A DNA stretch of 46,328 nt from an uncultured Clostridium sp. (GTDB taxonomy: Bacteria > Bacillota > Clostridia > TANB77 > CAG-508): the NCBI GenBank assembly GCA_948436025.1, contig CAOJHH010000006.1, forward strand, positions 1 to 46,328, in the 5' to 3' direction. Of the stretch, positions 1 through 9,635 are shown piece after piece. A program made the position numbers and the translations under genes. A model generated the notes under the pieces. It made no database searches. It saw only the letters and a list, made by a program, of their open reading frames with translations, and was not told the origin of the DNA. Numbering within the stretch: position 1 is the first letter of the stretch; every line of letters starts with the position of its first letter.

Positions 1-91
1 ATTTTTAGGGCTAATGTTTAAAAATTTTTGGGACATTTTCCAAAATCATTGACATACCAAATTTGTAAAGCCTTGGTATTGCTGGATTTTT

Positions 92-2206
92 TTAAACTTC
101 CATGATAATTGGCAAAATCATTGGGTTTCTTTTTGTTTTTTGGTAGATGTAATCTCTTAGATTATCTTTTAAATTCGATTTAATGACAGACCATTCTTTG
201 ATGTGTTTTTCTTCGCATTTTGCAATTTCATCGCGAATAACCATTTTTACACTATCCATTAAGTTTTCGGATTCTCTTACATATACAAATCCTCTTGAAA
301 TAACATCTGGTCCTGCTACGACTCCTCCTGTGGCTCCATCCATAGTTAATACAATGACAATTAATCCATCTTGTGATAAATGTTGCCTATCTCGTAATAC
401 AATATTTCCAACATCTCCTACTCCTAAACCATCTACTAAAATTTTTCCGGATGGCACCGAGCCTGTTAGTTTTGCTTCATATTCATTTATTTCTAGTATT
501 CTACCATTAGTTAAAATAAAAGTGTTTTCTGGTTCAATTCCCATTTTTTTAGCGGTTTCAATATGGGCAATTAATTGCCTATATTCGCCATGAACGGGAA
601 TAAAGTATTTTGGCCTGACAAGTGCTAACATTAGTTTTTGTTCTTCTTGGCAAGCATGTCCAGATACATGTACATCTTCTAAGGTAGAGTATACGACTTC
701 TGCTCCAATTTTCATTAAATCATCAATTACTTTGGAAACTAGTTTTTCGTTTCCTGGTATTGGACTTGCTGAAATAATGACTAGGTCATTCGAGGTAATG
801 GTTACTTTTTTGTGTTCTCCCGTTGCCATTCTCGTAAGGGCTGACATGGTTTCTCCTTGTGAACCAGTGGTAATAATCACTAATTGTTCATCGGTATAAT
901 TACGAATCATGTCAATATCGATAAATACATTGTTTGGTACTTGGATGTAACCAAGTTCAATGGCTGTGGTAATCATGTTAATCATACTTCTACCACATAC
1001 GGCAATTTTTCTGCCATATTTTACTGCGGAATTGACTATTTGTTGTACGCGGTGTACGTTTGAGGCAAAGGTGGCTACTACAATACGTTTTTTGCAGTTT
1101 AAGAATAGTTTTTCAAATACGTCTCCTACGGTGCTTTCCGACATGGTATAGCCTCTTCTTTCTGCATTGGTACTATCGGACATAAGGGCAAGTACGCCTT
1201 TGTTTCCAAGCTCTGCTAATCTTCCAAAATCCATTCGTTCATCATCTATTGGAATATAGTCAATTTTAAAGTCTCCTGTGTGAAGAATGGTTCCCACTGG
1301 TGTATGAATGGCTAATGCTACGGCATCGGGTATACTATGGCAACTACGGATAAATTCTACATTTATTTTTCCAAAATAGATGGTTTCTCCTTGGTTTATA
1401 ATGTTTAGTTTTGTACTACGTACTAAGCCATGTTCTTCTAATTTGTTTTTTATCAGTCCTGCGGTTAATCTGGTAGCATAGATTGGGATGTTGATTTGTT
1501 TTAATAGGTATGGAATGGAACCAATATGGTCTTCGTGTCCATGGGTAATAACTAATCCTTTAATTTTTTCCTTGTTTCGTTCTAAATACGTAATATCTGG
1601 TATGACTAAATCAATTCCTAGCATATCGTCTTCTGGAAAAGCCAATCCACAATCTACTACAACAATTTCATTTTCATATTCAAAAACAGTTATATTTTTT
1701 CCAATTTCTAATAATCCACCAAGTGGAATAATTTTTAATGGACTTTTCTTAAATTGAAAACGATTGTCTGATTTCGACTTATTTTCCTTCTCGTTCTGGT
1801 TCTCCACGCTTGTATAACTTGTTTGTCTTCGCCTTGTTTGAGTTTGTACTTTTAACTCGTTATATGGTTCTTTTCTTCTTTGCATTTCGCTTCTTCGTTC
1901 TACATTTCCCTTTCGGTTTTGGTTTTCTCTTTTAGCATCTAATCTTCTTTCGGTTGCTTGATTTTCCTTGCTACTTTCTTGATTTGCTTGTGGTCTTCTT
2001 GTTCTTTTTTGTGTTTCAAATTTTGACTCGATGTTTTCCTTTTGTGGTTGGTTATTTGTTCTTGGTTCTTCCTTTCTTTTTTGAATTTGATTTTTGGTTT
2101 TAGTTTCATTTGTTCTTGGAACATGTGTCCTTGTTCCTCTTCTTTTTACAGTAATTTCTTTGTTTATAATACTACTGTTCTCTTCTGTTTTGATGTTTTC
2201 TTTCAC
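92..2206 (-). CDS. rnj: Ribonuclease J with long basic N-terminal extension
   Basis: RNase J family metallo-beta-lactamase/beta-CASP nuclease, acting in 5'-3' exonucleolytic and endonucleolytic mRNA decay and rRNA maturation in the cytoplasm. The catalytic core starts near residue 150 (PLGGLLEIGKN) and carries the metal motif HGHEDH at about residues 222-227. A HTGDF motif and a later GSQGE/SGHA region fit the beta-CASP domain. The first ~150 residues are low-complexity and rich in Arg, Lys, Gln, Asn and Glu, an extension most RNase J proteins (about 555 aa) lack; it is probably disordered and may bind RNA. The start is GTG at 2204-2206, preceded by AAAGGAGAA. It is a separate gene downstream of the ROK kinase on the same strand. 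There is no in-frame CGG codon. Family assignment is secure; J1 versus J2 is not decided. Confidence 0.96.
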   Translation of the reverse strand: MKENIKTEENSSIINKEITVKRRGTRTHVPRTNETKTKNQIQKRKEEPRTNNQPQKENIESKFETQKRTRRPQANQESSKENQATERRLDAKRENQNRKGNVERRSEMQRRKEPYNELKVQTQTRRRQTSYTSVENQNEKENKSKSDNRFQFKKSPLKIIPLGGLLEIGKNITVFEYENEIVVVDCGLAFPEDDMLGIDLVIPDITYLERNKEKIKGLVITHGHEDHIGSIPYLLKQINIPIYATRLTAGLIKNKLEEHGLVRSTKLNIINQGETIYFGKINVEFIRSCHSIPDAVALAIHTPVGTILHTGDFKIDYIPIDDERMDFGRLAELGNKGVLALMSDSTNAERRGYTMSESTVGDVFEKLFLNCKKRIVVATFASNVHRVQQIVNSAVKYGRKIAVCGRSMINMITTAIELGYIQVPNNVFIDIDMIRNYTDEQLVIITTGSQGETMSALTRMATGEHKKVTITSNDLVIISASPIPGNEKLVSKVIDDLMKIGAEVVYSTLEDVHVSGHACQEEQKLMLALVRPKYFIPVHGEYRQLIAHIETAKKMGIEPENTFILTNGRILEINEYEAKLTGSVPSGKILVDGLGVGDVGNIVLRDRQHLSQDGLIVIVLTMDGATGGVVAGPDVISRGFVYVRESENLMDSVKMVIRDEIAKCEEKHIKEWSVIKSNLKDNLRDYIYQKTKRNPMILPIIMEV

Positions 2207-2258
2207 TCTAATTCTCCTTTATCTTTCATTTCAATTTACATTTTCGCATGAAAAAACT

Positions 2259-2278
2259 ATCAGTTTTGCAAAACTGAT
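2259..2278. terminator. 20-bp perfect palindrome, probable terminator of the ROK gene
   Basis: ATCAGTTTTG/CAAAACTGAT is a perfect palindrome. On the minus strand it is followed by AGTTTTTT, so it can act as an intrinsic terminator after the ROK kinase; it also lies in the RNase J leader, about 50 bp before the start codon. The rest of 2279-2506 is AT-rich, with two copies of a TCCGAAYCTCA block (near 2329 and 2380) and no gene. Confidence 0.5.
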
Positions 2279-2506
2279 CGGCTTTTAAGAGGTGATATGG
2301 GTATTTCTTAAAATAGATATGTTTTTTATCCGAACCTCACATATCCTTTTTTCCATATCATCATTATTTTTCTCTTTTTTCCGAATCTCAAATTGATACT
2401 GTTAATATACTATCTTTTTGCTTTTTTCATACATAAAATTTAAATCTCTTCTTTACCAATCCTTGGTAATCATTGTTCTTTATTATACTACAAGTTAAAC
2501 GATAAG

Positions 2507-3402
2507 TCAAGAATTCTCTAAAATCCTTGTACCGCCAATGATTCCTGCGTCATTACCAAGTGTTGCAAGTTTGATTGTTGTTTTTTCTCTTTCCATTGGT
2601 ATCATAATTCGGTCTAGTTCTTTTAAAAGTATATTCCATAGCACATCTTTAAAATGCACGAAACTACCTCCAATCACAACTACATCACTACTACAAATTC
2701 GTGCAAAATTGGCAATTCCTATGCTTAAATATTCGATATAGGTTTTTATTATTTCTTCGAATGCTTGATTTTTCGTTTCATCTTTTAGGATTTGCAAAAT
2801 TTCTTTACTAGACAAATTCTCATTTTGAAGTTTGTTTCTAATTCCGCGTTTTTAGCGCTTTCATTGAGGCATATGCCTCATAACAACCACGTTTTCCACA
2901 ATTGCAAAATTTACCATTTCGTTCAATAATCATGTGTCCTGCACTTCGTACTTCTTCTACTAGTTTGCCCCTTAAAAATACAGCAGTTCCAATCCCTGTT
3001 CCAATTCCTAAAAACACACCATTGTTACACCCCTTTAAAGCCCCATACTCTTTTTCGGCAATTCCTGCACACATGCCATCGTTTTTTAGAAAGATAGGCT
3101 TATCAATGATCTGTTTTACGAGTCCTTCTATGTTTATTTTTTCTCCTTGAAGGTTAGCTGCCTGTTCAATGCATCCATTTTTCGGTCTTCCGTGGAACAG
3201 AAATGCCAATCATTTCAATTTTTTCTTTCAAAGTGGTCTGCAATATTTTATCAATTTGTTGATGTATCACTTTTTTCAATGTTTCCTCTAAATTTTCTTT
3301 TTCTTCTTTCGAAAAATTGTGTTCACATTTTCGTATGATTTTCCCGTTTTCTACTAATCCTAATGCGATGTGACTTCCTCCTAAATCAATTCCTATTCTC
3401 AT
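2507..3402 (-). CDS. ROK-family sugar kinase (glucokinase-like), two CGGA recoding sites
   Basis: Predicted cytoplasmic ATP-dependent hexose kinase of the ROK family. The N-terminus has the phosphate-1 ATP motif (IGIDLGGSHIALG). The middle has the catalytic region LKNDGMCAG and GIGTGIGTAV, followed by the ROK zinc motif CNCGKRGCYEAYAS. The C-terminus has VVIGGS and GNDAGIIGG. In triplet reading the gene falls into three pieces. The zero frame breaks at CCA CGGA AGA (Gly71) and again at ACG CGGA ATT (Gly186). Reading each CGGA as Gly gives 297 aa, a normal ROK length, with no other stop. The start ATG at 3402 follows AAAAAGGAG. The substrate cannot be named from sequence; ROK regulators are excluded because there is no N-terminal HTH. 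Either the gene is expressed by +1 recoding or it is a double-frameshift pseudogene; the window-wide pattern favours the first. Confidence 0.85.
2843..2846 (-). other. CGGA recoding site 2 of ROK kinase (Gly186)
   Basis: Zero frame is AAA ACG CGG AAT TAG, an immediate stop. Dropping the C gives ACG GGA ATT AGA and continues to the natural C-terminus. Confidence 0.8.
3189..3192 (-). other. CGGA recoding site 1 of ROK kinase (Gly71)
   Basis: Zero frame is GTT CCA CGG AAG. Reading CGGA as Gly restores SVPGRPKNG, the conserved ROK VPG segment. Confidence 0.85.
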
Positions 3403-3447
3403 TTCTCTTTCTCCTTTTTAGAAAATATTAAATTTATCAATGATTGT

Positions 3448-3486
3448 GTTAGTGGCTTTGCCACTAACAAATCATTATATGCGTTA
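3448..3486 (-). promoter_or_regulatory. Promoter and leader hairpin of ROK gene, similar to adhE leader
   Basis: On the minus strand TAACGCATATAATGATTTGT contains a -10 (TATAAT, 3474-3479). It is followed by a perfect hairpin GTTAGTGG-N5-CCACTAAC (3448-3468). A diverged copy with the same order and spacing lies upstream of adhE (22497-22533). No good -35 is visible. The promoter reading is an inference. Confidence 0.5.
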
Positions 3487-3496
3487 GAATACAAAT

Positions 3497-3521
3497 AAGG
3501 GTTGCATGATATGCAACCCTT
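3497..3521. terminator. Intrinsic terminator after pilC
   Basis: An 11-bp perfect stem AAGGGTTGCAT/ATGCAACCCTT with a 3-nt loop lies 19 nt past the pilC stop and closes the pilus operon. The flanks are AT-rich. Confidence 0.7.
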
Positions 3522-3540
3522 ACAATCTTTTCTTTGTATT

Positions 3541-4893
3541 TTAGAAACCATATGCTGAGAATAAGAAGTTACCCATGTATAATTGGATACAAGGAACTAA
3601 TACAACTAATACGAAGAAGATTAGCACAACTCCAACAATACTGTATACTACTTGTGGTAATACCATCATAATCTTATCTAGTATATTATTAATATCAATT
3701 TCCATATATTCTAGTAGTTTTTCCATCATCTCTGGTAAATCGGTTTTCATACCTATTTTCAACATCTCCGTAATCATCGAGGATGGTAATCCTGATTTCT
3801 CAAATGGTTCAATCCATGATTGTCCAATTAGTATATTATTGATGGAAGCTTCTATAATCGATAGCATTACATAGTTTTTGCTAACATTTTTACTTACTTC
3901 TAATGCTTCTTGTATTCTCATACCATTGTTCAAGTTTAAAAGCATCGCTCTCATTAGTCTTGAAAAATCTAATGAAAAGATAAGTTTTCCAAAAATCGGC
4001 ATGGTGTATTTAAAGTAATCAAAACTATATTTTCCTTTTGGCGTATTGATATAGGCAACAATTCCTATAGTTATTCCTATTAGTATCGCTGTTGGAATAT
4101 ACCAATAGGCTACTACCCCATTTAAAAAGCTTTGGAACCATAAAGTAATCGCCGGTAGTTCATCTTGTGTTCCTACTGCTTCAAATACATCTTGAATGGA
4201 TGGTATTGCAAATAGGGTACCTACCACTAACATAACCATTAACAATGCAAATTGAGCAAGGTTTGGTATTAATATCTTTTTTACTTTTTTGGTAATATCT
4301 GCTGCATCATCTAAATATTTTACCGCTTGTTCTAAGGAAGTAGTTAAAGAACCAGATAGTTCTCCAACTTTTATCATGTTAATATAAATGTATGGGAAAA
4401 CATTCGAGTAATATTCCATGGTAGTATACATGTTCTCTCCAGCTTCTACACCTGCTAGAATATCTTCTAATATTCCTTTAAACAAGTAATTTTCTGTACT
4501 ATCAATAATCGTACTCAATGCATGAATATTATTAAAGTTTGCCTTTTTTAATAAATAAAAATTTTGTGTAAAAATAACAATATCGCGGTTTGTAATTTTT
4601 TCTGTTTTACTTAGTGCTTGATTAATTTTTTGGATATACGACTGTCTATTTTTTTCACGGTTTGCCATTAAGTTTGTTGTATTGGCATTTTTTAAAATGT
4701 CATCAATATCTTTTACATTTCTTTTATTGGTTTTTACTGGTTTTTTGGTAATGGCAATTTGTTCCGCAATGTGAATTGGCGTTAAATTATTTCTTTTTAA
4801 CTTTTTAATAACAGCACTACGATTATTTTCTTCAATTCGGTTGCTAACAATAACTCCATTTGGCGTTAATGCACGGTATCGATACACTGCCAT
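3541..4893 (-). CDS. pilC: Type IV pilus inner-membrane platform protein PilC
   Basis: Type II secretion F-domain protein that anchors the pilus motor in the cytoplasmic membrane and couples PilB/PilT to pilin movement. The N-terminus (MAVYRYRALTPNG) is a typical short PilC/GspF start. Two T2SF repeats follow (about residues 105-230 and 310-435), with hydrophobic segments near 210-235, 265-285 and 415-445. The length of 450 aa is slightly above the usual ~400 because of a Lys/Asn-rich linker at about 55-100. It starts 15 nt after pilT and is the last gene of the operon. There is no in-frame CGG. Confidence 0.95.
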   Translation of the reverse strand: MAVYRYRALTPNGVIVSNRIEENNRSAVIKKLKRNNLTPIHIAEQIAITKKPVKTNKRNVKDIDDILKNANTTNLMANREKNRQSYIQKINQALSKTEKITNRDIVIFTQNFYLLKKANFNNIHALSTIIDSTENYLFKGILEDILAGVEAGENMYTTMEYYSNVFPYIYINMIKVGELSGSLTTSLEQAVKYLDDAADITKKVKKILIPNLAQFALLMVMLVVGTLFAIPSIQDVFEAVGTQDELPAITLWFQSFLNGVVAYWYIPTAILIGITIGIVAYINTPKGKYSFDYFKYTMPIFGKLIFSLDFSRLMRAMLLNLNNGMRIQEALEVSKNVSKNYVMLSIIEASINNILIGQSWIEPFEKSGLPSSMITEMLKIGMKTDLPEMMEKLLEYMEIDINNILDKIMMVLPQVVYSIVGVVLIFFVLVVLVPCIQLYMGNFLFSAYGF

Positions 4894-4907
4894 GGTAAGC
4901 CTCCTTT

Positions 4908-6008
4908 TTATTTATTTTTCTTAATTCTAAGTTGCATAATTGTTCGGTTAAGAGTTTCAATATTCTTCTCTTCAATTTGAGCTTTTGCTTGCTCTAAGGT
5001 AATCTTGTCATCTACAAATAATTCTGCAATCGAATTAATTAGTCCAATACTTCCTTTTTCTAGATTACTTTGAATGGCGTCTTCTATTTCAGATACACTG
5101 ATTTTTTCTTTACGAATCAGTCCTGCTACAATATTGTCTACCACCATTACTTCTGGTACTAACACTAGTTTCCCATCGGTTCCTTTTAATAGTCTTTGTG
5201 AAATAACTAATTTTAATAGGGATGCAATTAAGTATTTAATAGTTTGCTGGTCACTAATATCATAGAAATTAATCATACGGTCAATGGTTTCTGCACAAGA
5301 TTTTGTATGCAAAGTACCAATTACTAAATGTCCTGCTTCTGCTGTTTCAATGGCTGCATCCATGGTTTCTTTATCACGAATCTCTCCTACTACCACAATA
5401 TCGCAGTCTTCTCTTAAGGAGTTTTTTACACCATCGCTATAACATAGTGAGTCTCCACCAATTCCTACTTCTTTTTGTACAATAATGGATTTTTTGGAGT
5501 GATGCTTGTATTCCACTGGGCTTTCTAACGTTAGTATTTTCTTATTTTGTGTTTCATTAATTTCATTAATTAATGCACTTAAGGTTGTAGTTTTTCCAGA
5601 GTTTGTTTTACCAGTTACTAACATAAGTCCTTGTGGTTGGAAGGTCATACGTCTTACAATGTCTGGAACTCCTAAATCTTCAAATTTTGGTAGTTCACTT
5701 TTGATAATTCTTAAGGTAAAAAGTGGTACATCTTCAGAAGAAGAAATGTTTACCCTGAAACGTTTATCGGCATATTCTAAAGAAGTATCTAATTTTCTGG
5801 TTTCTTTATAAACAGTATCTTTTTCAATGTTTCCTCTTACTAAGTAATCATAAATTTCGTTCATATCTTCTGGTGTTAATTCTTCGCATTCTTCTACTGG
5901 TCTTAATTCTCTTATTATTCTAAGCATTGGCTTATTTCCACAAATAAAGTGGATATCGGATGCATCTTTCTCGATTGCTTGGTCTAGTATTCTTTCAATT
6001 TGTATCAT
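4908..6008 (-). CDS. pilT: Type IV pilus retraction ATPase PilT
   Basis: Hexameric secretion ATPase that powers pilus disassembly on the cytoplasmic side. Visible motifs are Walker A (TGKTNSGKTTTL, an unusual KTN in place of PTG), Walker B with Asp box (CDIVVVGEIRD) and the His box (AGHLVIGTLHT). It lacks the N-terminal GspE domain and the cysteine-pair zinc module of PilB, which identifies it as PilT. An ATG lies 18 nt upstream, but the GGGAGGG ribosome binding site is placed for the internal ATG (MIQIERILDQ), so I use 6008. It ends 14 nt before pilC and begins 24 nt after pilB. Confidence 0.93.
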   Translation of the reverse strand: MIQIERILDQAIEKDASDIHFICGNKPMLRIIRELRPVEECEELTPEDMNEIYDYLVRGNIEKDTVYKETRKLDTSLEYADKRFRVNISSSEDVPLFTLRIIKSELPKFEDLGVPDIVRRMTFQPQGLMLVTGKTNSGKTTTLSALINEINETQNKKILTLESPVEYKHHSKKSIIVQKEVGIGGDSLCYSDGVKNSLREDCDIVVVGEIRDKETMDAAIETAEAGHLVIGTLHTKSCAETIDRMINFYDISDQQTIKYLIASLLKLVISQRLLKGTDGKLVLVPEVMVVDNIVAGLIRKEKISVSEIEDAIQSNLEKGSIGLINSIAELFVDDKITLEQAKAQIEEKNIETLNRTIMQLRIKKNK

Positions 6009-6032
6009 TCGTATTTTCCCTCCCATGTAATT

Positions 6033-7655
6033 TTAATAAATTACTAATTTTTTATTTAATTCTTCTAATGTGGTAACACCTGCTAGCACTTTATAAATAC
6101 CGTCAATCACAAGTGGTTTATAATTTTTTCTAATGGCTGCTTCTTTCATTTTTAAGGTAGAGGCATCACTGGTAATCAGTTCTCTTAATTCATCATCAAT
6201 GTTTAAAATTTCAAAAACACCAATACGGTCATAATATCCTGTGTTATTACATTGAGAACATCCCACTGCATCATAGGTCATTTTTCCATAGAAGTCAAAA
6301 TTTACTCCGTATTTTTCACCAATTCTTTTCATAATTTCAGTTTCTTCAAAAGTGAATTCTCTTGCTCTTGCACAATGTGGACATATTTTTCGAACAAGCC
6401 TTTGGGATACTGCTGTGGCAAGTGTACTTGCAATATCGTAATTGGAAACTCCCATTTTTCTTAATCTGGTAATTACTTCCACACTATCGATGGTATGAAT
6501 GGTAGATAATACATAATGTCCTGTTTGTCCTGCTTGTAAAGCAATTTCTGCTGTTTCTCTATCACGAATTTCTCCTACTAAAATAATATCTGGGTCTTGT
6601 CTTAATACGGTTCGTAATGAATCAGAAAAGCTTATTTTGGCATCCACTTCTACTTGGTTTAAACCGGGAATGCGGATTTCCACTGGGTCTTCAATGGTGG
6701 TTACATTGATTTCTGGTTTATTTAAGTAATCAATAATACTGTAAAGGGTCGTTGTTTTACCTTCTCCAGTAGGTGCTGCCATAATGGTAATACTATTTCG
6801 TTTTTCAAAACTATTTTTTACAATTTGTTCGTCTTTTGGAAATCCTAATTCAAATAAGTTACGAATATCGGAGTTTTTCTTCAATAGCCTTAATACAAAT
6901 TTCTCACCATGTACATTTTTTTGGGAAGAAACACGGATATTGTAATCTGGATATAATAGAATTCTACCATCTTGGGATTCTTGTTTTTCTTGATGCATAT
7001 TGGAAATCGCTTTTAAACGACCAATCACTTGTGCTTGTTTTTCTTTATCCAAATTTCCTGCTGTAAACAATTCTCCATCAATACGATAACGAATTCGAAG
7101 TTCATCTTCCATCGGTTCAAAATGAATATCACTTGCTCTTTTGTCCATTGCTTTTTTAATAATGGTATCCACTAAACCTGTAATATCGGAAGAGGAATTA
7201 ATGTCATCGGTTTCTTTTCCTTGCATGGATACTAATATTTTTTCGATATTACTATCAAACGTAATATATTTTTCCATAATTAAGCCTTTGTTTAATAATA
7301 ATAGACGAATGGTGTCGACTGCTCTTTTATTGGCAGTATCGGAAAAACAAACTTTAATTCTTCCACCTTCTATTTCAAAAGGAATTGCGCGATTACGTCT
7401 TAGCACATCTGGCGAAATGTAATCATCTAAATTAATTTTAATATCACTTGGTTCTAATAAAATTGCTTTTTCTCCTAGGATTTCTCCAATTGCTTGGATT
7501 AATCGATAAGAATCGCATACTTTTAATTCATTTAAAATATCGCCCATCTTTTTATTAGAATGTGTTTTTTGATATTCTAACGCTTTTTGTATGTCATTTT
7601 CCGTAATGACACCTTTTCTTACTAATTCAATTCCTATTGGTAATCTTCTTTCCAT
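6033..7655 (-). CDS. pilB: Type IV pilus assembly ATPase PilB
   Basis: GspE/PilB-type ATPase that drives pilin polymerisation. The N-terminal MshEN/GspE_N domain (LPIGIELVRKGVITENDIQKAL) is followed by the ATPase core with Walker A (APTGEGKTTTLY), Asp box (TIEDPVE), Walker B (PDIILVGEIRDRETA) and His box (GHYVLSTIHT). Two CxxC pairs (CPHC and CSQC) form the zinc module typical of PilB. Length 540 aa is normal for the family. The ribosome binding site AAAGGAGGAAAAAAC precedes the ATG. No in-frame CGG. Confidence 0.96.
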   Translation of the reverse strand: MERRLPIGIELVRKGVITENDIQKALEYQKTHSNKKMGDILNELKVCDSYRLIQAIGEILGEKAILLEPSDIKINLDDYISPDVLRRNRAIPFEIEGGRIKVCFSDTANKRAVDTIRLLLLNKGLIMEKYITFDSNIEKILVSMQGKETDDINSSSDITGLVDTIIKKAMDKRASDIHFEPMEDELRIRYRIDGELFTAGNLDKEKQAQVIGRLKAISNMHQEKQESQDGRILLYPDYNIRVSSQKNVHGEKFVLRLLKKNSDIRNLFELGFPKDEQIVKNSFEKRNSITIMAAPTGEGKTTTLYSIIDYLNKPEINVTTIEDPVEIRIPGLNQVEVDAKISFSDSLRTVLRQDPDIILVGEIRDRETAEIALQAGQTGHYVLSTIHTIDSVEVITRLRKMGVSNYDIASTLATAVSQRLVRKICPHCARAREFTFEETEIMKRIGEKYGVNFDFYGKMTYDAVGCSQCNNTGYYDRIGVFEILNIDDELRELITSDASTLKMKEAAIRKNYKPLVIDGIYKVLAGVTTLEELNKKLVIY

Positions 7656-7737
7656 GTTTTTTCCTCCTTTGTGTTTCTTATTTTATTATACAATATCTTG
7701 TTTACAATTCCTAGAATAATTATGAAATTACCAAAAA

Positions 7738-8178
7738 TTACACATTTGAATTTAACACATATCGTGTTGTTTTTGTATATTCATTTGCATCACCAATTTT
7801 CATAAATACCTTAACTATTGTTTTGCCATTTTTTTCCTCTGCCCCAAATTGGGCTTCACTAATGTTTTCACATATTTTTATATGATTAAAATAAATACTA
7901 TGATTTTGGAATGTGAAAGCATTTCCTGTTGTAAAAGAAATACTAAAAGTGTCTCTTGTTTCTTTAATTTCATAGATATTATTTCCTTCTTGCATTGTTT
8001 CTTCTAAAAAATACATATGAAATTTGGTTAATTCTCCAATATGCTCGCTATTTTCGTCTACACTATTTACATTTGTATAAAAAAACGATGTTATACTTGC
8101 AATAATACCAATAACAACAACCATTGCAATCACATACATAATAATACTAGTTGTCGTAAGCCCATGCTCTTGTTTCAT
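7738..8178 (-). CDS. Minor pilin-like protein
   Basis: Small secreted or membrane-anchored protein with a class III (prepilin) signal: a short basic leader KQEHG, then LTTTSIIMYVIAMVVVIG forming one hydrophobic helix. The predicted PilD cleavage is Gly6-Leu7. The remaining ~110 residues form a hydrophilic globular domain with no motif I recognise. Position +5 is not the usual Glu. It sits between the second minor pilin and pilB, which supports a role as a minor pilin or initiation-complex subunit. The role rests on context and leader only. Confidence 0.7.
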   Translation of the reverse strand: MKQEHGLTTTSIIMYVIAMVVVIGIIASITSFFYTNVNSVDENSEHIGELTKFHMYFLEETMQEGNNIYEIKETRDTFSISFTTGNAFTFQNHSIYFNHIKICENISEAQFGAEEKNGKTIVKVFMKIGDANEYTKTTRYVLNSNV

Positions 8179-8238
8179 ATTTTGCTATCCTTCCTTTCGT
8201 TTAAGAAGAAGAAACTTAGTAGAAACCTTCAAGAAATT

Positions 8239-8685
8239 TTAAGGGTTTCTTACGTTATTTGTTAAAAGAGTAGAAATTTCGATTTTTTCTATCTTTTTTC
8301 CAATCCTGTATTCAACTCTTACTGTTAAAATTTTAACTAAATCCTTCTTATTTGTATTTTCTTCTAATTCATTATATTTTTGAATTTCTCCTGTTATTTG
8401 ATATTGTTGTGGAATATTATTTGCTACTTCTAAGTTTTTAATCATTTCATTAATCGTATTGTTTTGATTGGAATCTGGTTGTACTTCCTCATAGTTCATT
8501 GATTTAATTTCTTCTATTACATCAATAAGATAGTTGGTCGCAATGGAATTCCTATTTTTTGCACTTGTTGTTAAATAAAAATTATAAAATAGAGTTACAA
8601 TCATTCCTACAAATATCATAATTACAATGATACTAATAACTATATCGGCGGTTGTAAAACCTTTCTTTTCTTTTACTTTTATCAT
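8239..8685 (-). CDS. Minor pilin-like protein (prepilin leader)
   Basis: The leader KVKEKKG is followed by FTTADIVISIIVIMIFVGMIVTLFYNF, a typical prepilin signal with processing expected at Gly-Phe. The mature part (about 138 aa) is a hydrophilic alpha/beta-looking domain. It lies in the pilus operon 60 nt upstream of the other minor pilin. It was chosen over other frames because the leader and operon context agree. The specific homologue (FimT, PilV, PilW, GspH-like) cannot be decided. Confidence 0.72.
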   Translation of the reverse strand: MIKVKEKKGFTTADIVISIIVIMIFVGMIVTLFYNFYLTTSAKNRNSIATNYLIDVIEEIKSMNYEEVQPDSNQNNTINEMIKNLEVANNIPQQYQITGEIQKYNELEENTNKKDLVKILTVRVEYRIGKKIEKIEISTLLTNNVRNP

Positions 8686-8796
8686 TTTTACGTTCCTACC
8701 TCACCTTTATTTTGTTTTCTTATACCCCCATGATATTTAGTTTGATACAATTGTTCTTTTGACCTTTTCCTTATCTTGTCTACTTATAAAATATTC

Positions 8797-9606
8797 CTAT
8801 TTTATCATATAATTTACTATAAAATTATTACCAGTTAGCATAATTATGTTTGCTATGCTAAAATAGAAAATCATTGGTTTTGTTTTCTTATTATTTATTA
8901 CTTTTGGTGATTTTCGCCTTTTGCTATATTTTATAATATTTTCAAATCCAATCATTAAAATTGTACATAATAATGTTGCAATTGTTATATATTCTCCTGT
9001 TATGATAAGCATATTTAAAATAAATAATAAAATTAATAGAATTTTGTTTTCTTGTAGATTCTTCTTGAATTTTATGGTATCTATCAAAATAAAAAATATC
9101 ATAACAGTTAAATATATCCCATATTTATATACATTCCCATTTTGGAATGTACATGAATATATGATATATAATATAGAAACAAGAACTTGATAATATAATA
9201 CTGATTTTTGGATTTGATTTTTTTCTTTATCAATTCCAGCTAAGATAAATAAGCTAGTAAAATATAAAATTACTAGTATAATATAAATCATATTTTCAAC
9301 ACATACTGTATTAATTTCGATTTTTAAAGATAACCCAAATAGCACAAACACAATTCCTGTTAGTATTTCAAATAAAAAATAGCGAATACCAATTGGATGT
9401 TTGCAATAGCGACATTTTCCTCCTAAAAATAAGAAGCTAAACACAGGAACTAAATCCAACATTCCTAATTTATGATTGCAATTAGGGCAGTATGAATGTT
9501 TATGAGTAATGTTCTCTTTTTTAGGCAAACGATAAGTAGCAAGTGTAAAAAAGCTACCAAAATAAATTCCCATAATAAATAAAATGATTCCTAAAAACAC
9601 TTGCAT
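8797..9606 (-). CDS. pilD: Prepilin peptidase (PilD/A24-type), divergent C-terminus
   Basis: Polytopic membrane aspartyl protease expected to cleave the prepilin leaders of this operon. The N-terminus has a membrane helix (GIYFGSFFTLATYRLPKKE) and the cytoplasmic zinc/methyltransferase module with two pairs, CPNC and CRYC. The first catalytic Asp region is visible as FILAGIDKEKNQIQ. The second catalytic motif is normally GxGD; I see only ILIDTIKF with no GxG, and the C-terminal third (SKRRKSPKVINNKK and on) is unlike the canonical family. It is therefore a divergent or partly degenerate enzyme. Length 269 aa is normal. Confidence 0.85.
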   Translation of the reverse strand: MQVFLGIILFIMGIYFGSFFTLATYRLPKKENITHKHSYCPNCNHKLGMLDLVPVFSFLFLGGKCRYCKHPIGIRYFLFEILTGIVFVLFGLSLKIEINTVCVENMIYIILVILYFTSLFILAGIDKEKNQIQKSVLYYQVLVSILYIIYSCTFQNGNVYKYGIYLTVMIFFILIDTIKFKKNLQENKILLILLFILNMLIITGEYITIATLLCTILMIGFENIIKYSKRRKSPKVINNKKTKPMIFYFSIANIIMLTGNNFIVNYMIK

Positions 9607-9635
9607 CCCATTTTCTCCTTTGTTTCGTTCTTAAA

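Noticed and set aside
5989..6026. Upstream ATG of pilT at 6026
   Set aside because: The GGGAGGG ribosome binding site lies downstream of it and fits the ATG at 6008.
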